Assembly (NCBI GenBank): GCA_902518965.1
Contig: CABYIQ010000012.1
Coordinates: forward strand, 1-46,557
Origin: an uncultured SAR116 cluster alpha proteobacterium
Lineage (GTDB): Bacteria > Pseudomonadota > Alphaproteobacteria > Puniceispirillales > Puniceispirillaceae
Direction: 5' to 3'
Length of the DNA stretch: 46,557 nt
A model generated the notes under the pieces. The model was not told where the DNA came from and made no database searches. It worked only from the letters and a program-made list of their open reading frames with translations. Positions 29,960 through 37,299 of this stretch are shown in pieces (position 1 is the first letter of the stretch; every line of letters starts with the position of its first letter). The position numbers were made by a program, and so were the translations under genes.

Positions 29960-30031
29960 CGGAGTGACGGGATCCGAACCCACGCCCCCTACACCCCCAG
30001 TTCTACGTGCAGCAACAGGCGATGCACTCCG
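29960..30031 (-). pseudogene. Degenerate tRNA-Pro copy (attachment-site remnant)
   Basis: The reverse complement keeps a perfect acceptor stem (CGGAGTG with CACTCCG) and an anticodon loop CTGGGGG like the intact tRNA-Pro at 31554-31630. The D arm no longer folds, the 5' side of the anticodon stem (TAGAA) does not pair with TGTAG, and no CCA is encoded. The 42 bases at 29960-30001, covering the 3' half, match 31558-31599 at 38 of 42 positions. The 5' half is much more diverged. That pattern is expected when an integrative element duplicates the 3' end of its tRNA target. Confidence 0.75.
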
Positions 30032-30333
30032 AACCAGTGGTAAACCGTTCAAGACAAACGGCTTACAGATGGTATAACACACTATGAATCAATAGGTAAA
30101 GCGTTGTTCGCTCACTGCATCTGTCCTACTTCTTGTACCAGATTTAACCGCCACTCCTCCCTTTTTGTCTGCCCCCTACACTGTGGAAGACACCCCAACT
30201 TGAAAGACACAAAATCAGTAATTACATTTATTGTATAGTTATAGAAGACGGTCCGAAGAGACGCTGGAATACCAGCCTCAGTTTTCTGGCAGCAGCTAGT
30301 GGTCTAGTAGCGGCTGTTAGGGGTTAAATTTTA
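30032..30333. other. Noncoding interval with several hairpins
   Basis: No ORF. Structures visible: a 9-bp hairpin with one mismatch and a 7-base loop (30041-30065); an outer stem ACAGATG/CATCTGT (30065-30071 with 30118-30124) enclosing AGCG-TTGTT-CGCT (30100-30112); GCTGG-AATA-CCAGC (30263-30276); and CTAG-TGGT-CTAG (30296-30307). The 9-mer CCCCTACAC recurs at 30173-30181. It could hold an RNA of unknown type, or be the arm-site region of a lost integrative element. It does not fit tmRNA, SRP RNA or RNase P RNA. Confidence 0.35.
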
Positions 30334-30837
30334 ATGTCTAAATTAATCTTAATACGTCATGCTAAATCTGATTGGAGTGGCAATGTTGATGACCTTCAAA
30401 GGGGTTTGAACAACAGAGGTCTAAATTCTTGTAGAGTTATTTCTAAGGAACTAAAAAAAAGAATAGATAAACCAGATTTGTTTTTAATCTCACCTGCATT
30501 AAGAGCGAAATTAACTTACGAAAATATCTTTTTAAATTGGGATGATAAAGATAATAATTTATTCGTTGAAGAAGATTTATATAACGCATCAGTAGAACAG
30601 ATTAAAAAAACATTATCTTCCAAAGTGCTTGGGTTTAATACTGTGGTTATAATAGGTCATAATCCCATTTTAAATTCATTAATGTATCAACTCACAACTA
30701 AAGGTTATAATAAGTTACCGACTAATTTAGTTACTTGTGGTGTTGTTATGATAGGATATTCTGAAAATATTTTTAAAACACCGGTTTTCGCAAACGGGGA
30801 AGTTGTCGATTATTTTTTCCCTAGAATGTATATGTAA
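30334..30837 (+). CDS. SixA-like histidine phosphatase (phosphoglycerate mutase superfamily)
   Basis: A 167-residue histidine phosphatase of the SixA type. The RHG-like motif is LILIRHAKSDWSG with the catalytic histidine, and the second histidine is in VVIIGHNPILNSLMYQL. SixA proteins remove phosphate from phosphohistidine proteins. The coding sequence is visibly more AT-rich and lysine/asparagine/isoleucine-rich (KKTLSS, NVDDLQ, NNLF) than the neighbours, suggesting transfer from an AT-rich genome such as a SAR11-like lineage. AGGGG lies 10 bases upstream of the ATG. It lies inside the tRNA-Pro scar. Confidence 0.85.
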   Translation: MSKLILIRHAKSDWSGNVDDLQRGLNNRGLNSCRVISKELKKRIDKPDLFLISPALRAKLTYENIFLNWDDKDNNLFVEEDLYNASVEQIKKTLSSKVLGFNTVVIIGHNPILNSLMYQLTTKGYNKLPTNLVTCGVVMIGYSENIFKTPVFANGEVVDYFFPRMYM

Positions 30838-30860
30838 AACAGGTATCAGTCAGATTTGAC

Positions 30861-30888
30861 AAAAAAAGGGCCACCCGGAGGTGACCCT
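30861..30888 (-). terminator. Intrinsic terminator, mainly for the DUF3303 gene
   Basis: A 9-bp stem with one mismatch (30867-30875 with 30880-30888, loop CGGA) is followed on the reverse strand by seven T residues (complement of 30861-30867). It sits 21 bases beyond the stop of the reverse DUF3303 gene and 24 bases beyond the stop of the forward SixA gene. It may serve both, but the T tract favours reverse transcription. Confidence 0.85.
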
Positions 30889-30908
30889 ATGTAATTTTGT
30901 TTCTAATT

Positions 30909-31184
30909 TTAGCTAAAATGCTTTGGAAGTACTGAGCTTATTGTATCATCGTCCATAATCGGAGTGATTTCTATTTTTATTAGACCATTCCAATCAAGAG
31001 CATAATCAGCTAATGCAGCTGCACTCGTACTCTCAATAATAACAAATCCCCCTGTACCATCTACATTATGGTATCGAGAGATAAACTCAACGCCCTCAGG
31101 CGGCATCCCTCCAGTAGCCATAAATTTTTTTACCGTTTCGTCTCTTGCTTCTGGTGTGTGCGTCCAAGCAAATTTAAAAAGCAT
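30909..31184 (-). CDS. DUF3303-family small protein
   Basis: A 91-residue ferredoxin-fold-like protein. The family pattern is visible: LFKFAWTHTPEARDETVKKF, then GGMPPEGVEFISRYHNVDGT, then GGFVIIESTSAAALADYALD and IKIEITPIMDD. DUF3303 proteins are common in marine bacteria and cyanobacteria; the function is unknown. The frame begins at 31193, but the ATG at 31184 (MLFKFAWTH) has GGAAGG 9 bases upstream and fits the family. It has its own downstream terminator and is part of the tRNA-Pro island. Confidence 0.75.
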   Translation of the reverse strand: MLFKFAWTHTPEARDETVKKFMATGGMPPEGVEFISRYHNVDGTGGFVIIESTSAAALADYALDWNGLIKIEITPIMDDDTISSVLPKHFS

Positions 31185-31251
31185 CCTTTTCATCCTTCCT
31201 AGTAAAAATGATCAAAAAATTTTTATACTAAATGGTAGTTTAAACAATAAG

Positions 31252-31449
31252 TTATTGCAAATTTATAAAAATATAATTCAAACGCCAATTTGATCGAGCA
31301 GAGACAAGTAATGAACTCAGGGGCATGAATGGCCTTAGTTTCACTGATGTCCGTGCAAAGCTAGACCCAAAAAAAGACTTTTTGATTACTGAATTAGAGG
31401 TACTCACTCTGGTCGCCCAACGACCCCTACACTTGGTCACTGATGCCAT
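31252..31449 (-). pseudogene. Integrase N-terminal stub next to tRNA-Pro
   Basis: A 65-residue reading frame begins MASVTKCRGRWATRV, closely resembling the arm-site-binding N terminus of tyrosine recombinases of tRNA-targeting islands, which typically read MASVxKRxGRW. GGAGG lies 7 bases before the ATG at 31449. After about 20 residues the similarity fades, and the frame ends with no catalytic domain (no R-H-R-Y motifs). Position and orientation, directly downstream of tRNA-Pro, are typical for such an integrase. Family similarity is judged by eye from a short segment. Confidence 0.5.
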
Positions 31450-31553
31450 AATGGCCTCCGTTTCTGTACGGTAACTTGTACCGTGGCTACATTTCGTGTG
31501 CCTCGAACGGAAAACCAATCAACGTCAACCTATTGAAATAGTTGACTAAAAGT

Positions 31554-31630
31554 TGGTCGGAGTGGCGGGATTTGAACCCACGACCCCTACACCCCCAGTG
31601 TAGTGCGCTACCAGGCTGCGCTACACTCCG
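31554..31630 (-). tRNA. tRNA-Pro (anticodon GGG)
   Basis: The reverse complement is an intact 77-nt cloverleaf. The acceptor CGGAGTG pairs with CACTCCG, the D arm is GCGC/GCGC, the anticodon stem CTACA/TGTAG encloses the loop CTGGGGG (anticodon GGG), the T arm is GTGGG-TTCAAAT-CCCGC and CCA is encoded. It lies between merR and the island scar and is the likely integration target. Confidence 0.95.
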
Positions 31631-31704
31631 ACGTTTTTTTTTATACACTACCGCCAAGCAGGGACGCAAGAAGAACTCCAGCAACATTATTTAAGCTTAG
31701 ACAA

Positions 31705-32100
31705 CTAACGACCAAACCGTCCCAATAATGTTTTCACTATCTTGTTAGCTTCTTCCAGCAAAGATTCCGCCTTCAGAAGATGGGCTTCTGCCACAGCTTG
31801 ACGCATTCCTGATGGCGGCTGTTCCGCCACGTTTGTCTGGACAGATTCAGACGCAGAGGATCGCTTTTTTAGTGAATTTTGAGCCCCTTTGATAGTGTAA
31901 CCTTCATCATACAACAAAGACTTGATAGATTTCAGAAGTTGAATGTCTTCTGTTCTATAATAACGGCGCCCACCACTTCGCTTCAACGGCTTCAAGGCTG
32001 AAAATTTGCTTTCCCAGAATCTGAGAACATGAGCGGGAACATCCAGTTGCACCGACACTTCTGATATCGTTTGATAGGCACCAGGTGCTTTCTGAACCAT
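31705..32100 (-). CDS. MerR-family transcriptional regulator
   Basis: A 131-residue DNA-binding protein. The N-terminal winged helix-turn-helix of the MerR type is clear: [60 protein letters not shown]. The C terminus is a short helix that would support dimerization ([18 protein letters not shown]). There are no obvious metal-binding cysteines. Its ATG overlaps the ihfA stop (TAATG). A MerR gene next to ihfA after plsX-fabH is a conserved arrangement in alphaproteobacteria; the target genes are unknown. Confidence 0.93.
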   Translation of the reverse strand: MVQKAPGAYQTISEVSVQLDVPAHVLRFWESKFSALKPLKRSGGRRYYRTEDIQLLKSIKSLLYDEGYTIKGAQNSLKKRSSASESVQTNVAEQPPSGMRQAVAEAHLLKAESLLEEANKIVKTLLGRFGR

Positions 32101-32390
32101 TAGGCTGAATTAATTCGCTTTTTCATAAGGTTAGAGGGTCGAAAGGATAACACTCTGCGCGGTGTAATTACAGCCTCAACGCCTGTCTTAGGGTTTCGGC
32201 CAAGACGTTCATTTTTTGATTGTACCGAAAAAGTACCAAATGAAGATAGTTTTACTGAGCCGCCCGAGATAAGGCACTCCGTAACTTCCTCAAGCACACT
32301 GCTCACAAGATGCGAGCATTCATTGTGCGACAATCCTATCTGTTGGTGAACAGCATTAGCTAAATCACTTCGTGTAATCGTCTTATTCAT
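32100..32390 (-). CDS. ihfA: Integration host factor subunit alpha
   Basis: A 96-residue HU/IHF family DNA-bending protein. The N-terminal helical dimer part ([20 protein letters not shown]) and the DNA-inserting beta arm ([20 protein letters not shown]) are conserved, including the SFGTFSV signature. IHF partners with IhfB in recombination, replication and transcription, and typically assists tyrosine integrases, a notable neighbour for the tRNA-Pro scar. The merR start follows at its stop. Confidence 0.95.
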   Translation of the reverse strand: MNKTITRSDLANAVHQQIGLSHNECSHLVSSVLEEVTECLISGGSVKLSSFGTFSVQSKNERLGRNPKTGVEAVITPRRVLSFRPSNLMKKRINSA

Positions 32391-32488
32391 AATAAGACCG
32401 TATCACTTGATAAAATCTGGGTCAATCCACCAGAGATCAATTTTTAACTTGAAATTCATAAAGAAACATACTGTTTTATCTATTTTTT

Positions 32489-33481
32489 TTAAAAAGGGCG
32501 GCCAAAGCGAACCAGAGATGCCCCCCATGACAATCCACCCCCAATTGCTTCAAAGGCAAGCAAATCCCCAGCTTTAACACGGCCATCACTAACTGCCTCA
32601 GTAAGCGCTAATGGAATAGACGCAGCTGATGTGTTTGCATGTTTATCCACGCAACGAACCACCCGTTCAGCCGGCAACCCCAGTTTGCGTTGCATACCGT
32701 CAATGATCCGGATATTTGCCTGATGCGGAATTAACCAGTCGATATCATCTGTCTGATGGCCGGTCTTTTGGATTACTTCATTCATTGCACTGGAAAGTTT
32801 TTCCACAGCATGTTTGAAAACATCCTGGCCCTTCATTTTTACGTGACCTACTGTGCCGGTTGTAGATGGCCCTCCATCAACATACAGGATGTCGCGATAC
32901 CGGCCATCTGTATGTAATACCGTGGACAACACCCCCCAATCCTGAGGAGCATCGTCTGAAGCTTCAAGAATAACCGCCCCTGCACCATCACCAAACAAAA
33001 CACAAGTGGTCCTGTCTTTCCAATTTAGAAGCTTAGTAAAGCTCTCTGCACCAATGATTAGTGCTCTGCGCCCCTGACCAGATTTGATAAGCGACTCACC
33101 AACTCCAAGACCGTAGACAAAGCCTGCACACACCGCTTGCACATCAAAAGCAAAAGCTTGATAGGCCTTTAACTTATGCTGAACGACCGACGCTGTTGAT
33201 GGAAATGTATCATCAGGAGTTGTGGTAGCAATGATGATTATATCAATATCAACTGCAGACAGTCTCGCATTCTCTAATGCTCGCTGCGCAGCATTTACAG
33301 CCAGGTCTGATGTTTTTTCTCCCTCAGCAACAATGTGCCTTTGGCTGATCCCCGTTCGCTGCTTTATCCAGCTATCATCTGTCTCAACAAATTCAGATAA
33401 ATCATCATTTGTCATTACATGTGATGGCAAATAGGACCCGGCGCCCACCATGAGAACGGACCGTCTATTCATCTCTGTCAT
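32489..33481 (-). CDS. fabH: 3-oxoacyl-ACP synthase III
   Basis: FabH (330 residues) starts fatty acid synthesis by condensing acetyl-CoA with malonyl-ACP. The catalytic triad is present: Cys in DVQAVCAGFVYGLG, His in WLIPHQANIRI and Asn in DKHANTSAASIPLAL. The C-terminal GGGLSWGASLVRF is conserved. The start at 33481 overlaps the plsX stop by 17 bases, so translation is probably coupled. Normal length. Confidence 0.97.
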   Translation of the reverse strand: MTEMNRRSVLMVGAGSYLPSHVMTNDDLSEFVETDDSWIKQRTGISQRHIVAEGEKTSDLAVNAAQRALENARLSAVDIDIIIIATTTPDDTFPSTASVVQHKLKAYQAFAFDVQAVCAGFVYGLGVGESLIKSGQGRRALIIGAESFTKLLNWKDRTTCVLFGDGAGAVILEASDDAPQDWGVLSTVLHTDGRYRDILYVDGGPSTTGTVGHVKMKGQDVFKHAVEKLSSAMNEVIQKTGHQTDDIDWLIPHQANIRIIDGMQRKLGLPAERVVRCVDKHANTSAASIPLALTEAVSDGRVKAGDLLAFEAIGGGLSWGASLVRFGRPF

Positions 33482-34511
33482 TTTTACCCTTATTAAAAAT
33501 ACCTCTCGCCTTGTGGATTGCTGATTTTACTTCGGGAATAAAGCCTTGTTGAAGCATATGAACGGCCACTCCAATGGCATTCGAAAACCCAAATGCATCC
33601 GTGCCCCCGTGTGATTTTACCGATATCCCGTTTAAACCAAGAAAAACTGCTCCATTATATCGCCGAGGATCAAGTTTGTTTCTGAAGCTACGCAAGCCAG
33701 AACGAGCCAACAAAAACCCCAGTCTTGTCGATATATTCTCGGAAAATGCAGTTTGCAATCCACCCTGGAATAGATCCGCGACTCCCTCTGCAGTTTTCAA
33801 GGCTACATTTCCTGAAAAGCCATCAGTCACGACGACATCAACTTTCCCCCCTGCTATATCTGAACCTTCCACAAATCCGTGATAATTGAGATTAAGTGAG
33901 TCTGCGCCCAGAACCGCTGCTGCTTCGCGCAAATAATCAAATCCCTTCTGGTCTTCCTCTCCAACATTCAAAAGGCCAACACTCGGCGAGACACCTCCAT
34001 GAATATCACGATAGAACGCGCTGCCCATTATCGCAAACTGTATGAGGTTTTCTGCATCACATTCGATATTTGCTCCTAAATCCAAAACGCAGGACTGACC
34101 ATGTGGATTTGGAAAAAATCCTGCAATAGCTGGTCGGGTAACGCCTTCAATCATCCTCATTTGAAGCTTTGACATTGCCATCAACGCACCTGTATTTCCT
34201 GCAGAAACCACCGCGTCAACCTCACCATTTGCAACAAGCTTAATGGCCCTCCACATGGATGTATTCTTTCCGGCGCGCAAAGCCTGAGATGGCTTAGCTT
34301 CTGGCGCGACAGCTTCATCTGTGTGATGAATATCTGCCTCTTGCATGTACCGAGTTTTTTTCAATAAGGGACTGATTTTCCTCTCATCACCAACAAATAT
34401 CAACGAAATATTCGGATAAGCGGCAAATGCCCTATCAGCACCCTGGACAACAATTTCAGGAGCGTGGTCGCCGCCCATCGCGTCCAACGATATACGTGGT
34501 GGCTGTTTCAT
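33465..34511 (-). CDS. plsX: Phosphate acyltransferase PlsX
   Basis: PlsX (348 residues) makes acyl-phosphate from acyl-ACP for phospholipid synthesis. It begins KQPPRISLDAMGGDHAPEIV and carries AVVSAGNTGALMAMSKLQM, VLDLGANIECDAENLIQFA and VVTDGFSGNVALKTAEG. The frame opens with a TTG at 34517, but the ATG at 34511, with GGGAG 8 bases upstream, is chosen. It precedes fabH in the standard order. Confidence 0.96.
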   Translation of the reverse strand: MKQPPRISLDAMGGDHAPEIVVQGADRAFAAYPNISLIFVGDERKISPLLKKTRYMQEADIHHTDEAVAPEAKPSQALRAGKNTSMWRAIKLVANGEVDAVVSAGNTGALMAMSKLQMRMIEGVTRPAIAGFFPNPHGQSCVLDLGANIECDAENLIQFAIMGSAFYRDIHGGVSPSVGLLNVGEEDQKGFDYLREAAAVLGADSLNLNYHGFVEGSDIAGGKVDVVVTDGFSGNVALKTAEGVADLFQGGLQTAFSENISTRLGFLLARSGLRSFRNKLDPRRYNGAVFLGLNGISVKSHGGTDAFGFSNAIGVAVHMLQQGFIPEVKSAIHKARGIFNKGKNDRDE

Positions 34512-34557
34512 CCACAATACTCCCTCAAACTCAGCTACTTGAGCATAAATACAATAT

Positions 34558-35061
34558 TCATTTTTTCAATTCAGAAAGCCTAGCAAAAGGATGATTTTCA
34601 GTGTGCTCAAGTTCCGGCCCATCCAGAACTGGGACATTTTTTGCCCGCGGCCATGCTGGAGCGCAAACCCCAATCCATTGACATAAGCATTCACCGACTG
34701 GAATTTCACCATTTACCAGCAAATCCACATCTACCTCCATTGCATCTATTTCTGTTTGATCAGAGAACGAATCCACAAAGCGTTCTTCAAGTTCAATCAT
34801 AAACGTACTTTCAACTGGCTGACCTGAAACAACACAAGCTTGTGTTATCGCTACATTTATGTTGCCTTTCAATTCCCAGCACCCATCTGCAATTTGCGCC
34901 AATGCGAGTTTACCCATCACATCTTTGAGCTTAATAAAGGCAAAGCGCTCAGATAGCTGCCGTCGTTCAGTTTCTTTCAAGCAAATATCAAAGTGAACGA
35001 GGCTTCCATGTGCGATTGTGTATGCTGGTACCGTTGTGTCTAATTTAATCGTCTCAGCCAT
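34558..35061 (-). CDS. DUF177 (YceD-like) protein
   Basis: A 167-residue protein of the YceD/DUF177 family, whose members are linked to 23S rRNA accumulation and ribosome synthesis. The conserved pair of cysteines appears in NVAITQACVVSGQPVESTFM and near the C-terminal GECLCQWIGV. The true start is the ATG at 35061 (MAETIKLD), with GGAG 6 bases upstream. The start overlaps the stop of the cytochrome bc1 chaperone gene by 8 bases. No rpmF lies in the 46 bases before plsX. Confidence 0.87.
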   Translation of the reverse strand: MAETIKLDTTVPAYTIAHGSLVHFDICLKETERRQLSERFAFIKLKDVMGKLALAQIADGCWELKGNINVAITQACVVSGQPVESTFMIELEERFVDSFSDQTEIDAMEVDVDLLVNGEIPVGECLCQWIGVCAPAWPRAKNVPVLDGPELEHTENHPFARLSELKK

Positions 35062-35635
35062 GGCTGTCTCCATGCAGTGCAAGAATAGCGACCAAATCAA
35101 CTGTACCAGCCTGCATCTCATTATCACTTACCGCTGACAACCGGTCACGACTCACCAAAACATAGTCAGCCATTCGCCTGTCTGCATCATTACAGTAATG
35201 AGAACGCCTGATATTCCGGGCCAGAACTAGGGCCAATTCCGCATTGTCATTTCTTTCAAGCGACTCAGTATAAGCGACCAATCGTCCCATGAAGGCTTCT
35301 GACATCTTGCGTACACGCTTACCTATACCCAAATCACCTACTCCCATCTCCCGTAAAGTAAAATCCATATCAGCAAAGAAACGGTCAAATAATTCCTGAT
35401 TAAGCGGTTTATGCACATCTTCAGGGAGCATGCGTAACCGCCCCATCAACAGGCTGATATGGAGACAAAGCATGTCGAAACGGCCGTCAAGGTGATCGCG
35501 TACTTCAAATTCTGTGTATAGGTTTGGCTGTCGGCTAGCCTTCAAAATGGATTGATAGAGACGCTCAGCTGGCCTCGCTTCCAGCTTTCGCTGTTGCGCA
35601 CCCAGAAAGCGCATAAGACGTGAAAACAAAAGCAC
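35054..35635 (-). CDS. Ubiquinol-cytochrome c chaperone (CBP3-like)
   Basis: A 193-residue protein of the Ubiq_cyt_C_chap family, the bacterial counterpart of mitochondrial CBP3/UQCC1, which helps assemble cytochrome b of complex III. Family features are YTEFEVRDHLDGRFDMLCLH, NQELFDRFFADMDFTLREMG and GVGDLGIGKRVRKMSEAFMG. Its presence implies a cytochrome bc1 complex. It is divergent from bamE, the standard alphaproteobacterial neighbour. Confidence 0.93.
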   Translation of the reverse strand: MLLFSRLMRFLGAQQRKLEARPAERLYQSILKASRQPNLYTEFEVRDHLDGRFDMLCLHISLLMGRLRMLPEDVHKPLNQELFDRFFADMDFTLREMGVGDLGIGKRVRKMSEAFMGRLVAYTESLERNDNAELALVLARNIRRSHYCNDADRRMADYVLVSRDRLSAVSDNEMQAGTVDLVAILALHGDSHG

Positions 35636-35823
35636 TTGAATAATCCTTTTGGTATCTGTGACCAGCTCTATGTCGGATTGATCGTCATTACGCGTCCTTA
35701 TACGTTATAATTGCTGCTAACGTCCATTCCTGTCTTTGCTTTACAGACGCAATTCAATAACTTATTTTCAACACTGTTCGTGCGAAACTTTTCTGCATAC
35801 AGCGATCTGAAATGCCATGAGAT

Positions 35824-36273
35824 ATGATCATGCACATAACCTTTTTACGACCTAAATTATTTTTTCTATTTATTTTAATGATTGTGGTATCTGCATGTGA
35901 AGCCATAACTACGACCCATGGACGCTTGATAGAGCCAGCTGAGTTAGACAGGCTCGAGCTAGGCGTAACAACTCAAGCAGAAACAATTGCAATCCTGGGA
36001 CCACCAAGCTTTGAAGGCGCCTTTAATTCTGGTCGACTCTATTATAACAATCAAAAAATGGGAAAACGTGTTGGCGGCGAGACATTAACAATAGAACGTG
36101 AACTTATTGTATTCATATTTGATAATAACAATAGGCTTCAAGGCATTGAATTACGTGATAAAACTTCAGATAAAAAAATTGTAAAACTTGAATCAAAAAC
36201 ACCAACTCCCGGCGATACGGTAACAATCGTTGACCAATTATTCAGCAATTTGCGGCGCAGAAACTTAGATTAG
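35824..36273 (+). CDS. bamE: Outer membrane assembly lipoprotein BamE (SmpA/OmlA)
   Basis: A 149-residue outer-membrane lipoprotein of the BAM complex. The signal peptide ends in a lipobox (IVVSAC), so the mature protein starts at a lipidated cysteine near residue 25. The OmlA core LELGVTTQAETIAILGPPSF and ERELIVFIFDNNNRLQGIEL is present. An alternative start lies at 35830. It converges with nusB with only 5 bases between the stops. Confidence 0.93.
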   Translation: MIMHITFLRPKLFFLFILMIVVSACEAITTTHGRLIEPAELDRLELGVTTQAETIAILGPPSFEGAFNSGRLYYNNQKMGKRVGGETLTIERELIVFIFDNNNRLQGIELRDKTSDKKIVKLESKTPTPGDTVTIVDQLFSNLRRRNLD

Positions 36274-36278
36274 TAGAT

Positions 36279-36818
36279 TTAATCAGCCTTTCCGGGCACA
36301 GACATTTCTGCAGTCCTAAGTTTCCTACGCGCAAGCCCGTCAAGTAATGCATTGACAAAACCTACATCAGCATTGAATGCATCAGCAATGTTAGCATATT
36401 CAGACAATACAGCCCGGGCTGGTATATGCGGCATGCCATCCAGTTCAAGAATACCTGCCCGCAAAATTATTAATTCTGTTCGCGCAAGTCGTATCAATGT
36501 CCATCCCTCCGATAAGCCGTCAGCAATCATTTGATCAAGTTCCACCCTCCGGTTATTCACTCCTGAAACCACAGCATAAAAATGCTCAATATCAATCTTC
36601 TTTACTCGCAGTTGACGGGCGATATCATCAGCATAGTTATCTAAAAAAGCTGGCATTGCTTCTAATAGGGGCTGGCCCGTCACTTCTGCACTGTAACCTA
36701 ACTGAACAGATGCAAGTCGCGCTGCAGCCCGTCTGCGAACTGCAGTAGGGCGTAAGAGGCCAGTTTTTTCATTACTGTCTTTTTGGGACAAATTTTCAAC
36801 AACTGTCTTTTGAGTCAT
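36279..36818 (-). CDS. nusB: Transcription antitermination factor NusB
   Basis: NusB (179 residues) binds boxA RNA with NusE in rRNA antitermination. Conserved stretches are RRRAAARLASVQLGYSAEVT, MIADGLSEGWTLIRLARTEL and PARAVLSEYANIADAFNADV ahead of FVNALLDGLARR. The start is uncertain: ATG at 36842 or 36818 (chosen; smaller overlap with ribH); neither has a strong ribosome binding site. It overlaps the end of ribH, the usual ribH-nusB pairing. Confidence 0.93.
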   Translation of the reverse strand: MTQKTVVENLSQKDSNEKTGLLRPTAVRRRAAARLASVQLGYSAEVTGQPLLEAMPAFLDNYADDIARQLRVKKIDIEHFYAVVSGVNNRRVELDQMIADGLSEGWTLIRLARTELIILRAGILELDGMPHIPARAVLSEYANIADAFNADVGFVNALLDGLARRKLRTAEMSVPGKAD

Positions 36819-37281
36819 TAATCGGTTTTCTATCTTCTGCATACCGTTTTGCTAAAGCTGCCATGGCCAGCGCAGCCCTTGCGGCATCCCCACCTTTATC
36901 CTTGCGGTTGATATCTGCCCTTTCCCATGCTTGTTCAGTATTTTCTACAGTCAGAATCCCATTGCCAATTGCCAGATTTTGATAAATAGCCAAGTCCATC
37001 AGCCCCCTAGATGATTCTGTGCAAACCGTTTCGTAATGGGTTGTTTCACCCCTAATGACACATCCCAGAGCAATAAAGCCGTCATACAGACATGAGTTGG
37101 TTGCAGCCATTGCGATAGCAGCAGGTATTTCAAGCGCACCAGGCACAGAAATAACATCATAGCTTGCTCCCGCAGTTTCAAGCTCAGCAACTGCACCTTG
37201 CTTCTGAGCGGCGGCAAGTTCAGCATAAAAATCAGCCTGAACAATTAAATAATGACCAGAAGTTAAAGCTTTCTTCTTCAT
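36796..37281 (-). CDS. ribH: 6,7-dimethyl-8-ribityllumazine synthase
   Basis: Lumazine synthase (161 residues) condenses 3,4-dihydroxy-2-butanone 4-phosphate with the aminopyrimidine in riboflavin synthesis. The signatures YDVISVPGALEIPAAIAMAA, FIALGCVIRGETTHYETVC and GNGILTVENTEQAWERAD are intact. It lies between ribB and nusB with an 18-base gap upstream. Confidence 0.97.
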   Translation of the reverse strand: MKKKALTSGHYLIVQADFYAELAAAQKQGAVAELETAGASYDVISVPGALEIPAAIAMAATNSCLYDGFIALGCVIRGETTHYETVCTESSRGLMDLAIYQNLAIGNGILTVENTEQAWERADINRKDKGGDAARAALAMAALAKRYAEDRKPINDSKDSC

Positions 37282-37299
37282 TCAATGTCTCTTAAGGTC

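Larger units (their letters stand above)
29986..31592 (+). repeat. Four same-orientation copies of CCCCTACAC across the tRNA-Pro scar
   Basis: Copies lie at 29986-29994 (degenerate tRNA-Pro), 30173-30181 (noncoding interval), 31424-31432 (integrase stub) and 31584-31592 (intact tRNA-Pro). The last two extend to an identical 13-mer, ACGACCCCTACAC; the first two share GCCCCCTACAC. Two copies are explained by tRNA homology, the other two are not. They may be core or secondary attachment sites. Confidence 0.55.

Noticed and set aside
30032-30333. Permuted two-piece tmRNA
   Set aside because: No tag-peptide frame ending in Ala-Ala-stop and no proper acceptor/T-arm followed by a spacer and coding piece on either strand.
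31487-31687. Reverse frame containing RSVAQPGSALHWGCRGRGFK
   Set aside because: This is the well-known spurious translation of a tRNA gene; it lies over the intact tRNA-Pro and is not a protein.
34512-34557. Missing rpmF between DUF177 and plsX as an anomaly
   Set aside because: In many alphaproteobacteria rpmF lies elsewhere, so its absence in this short gap is ordinary.
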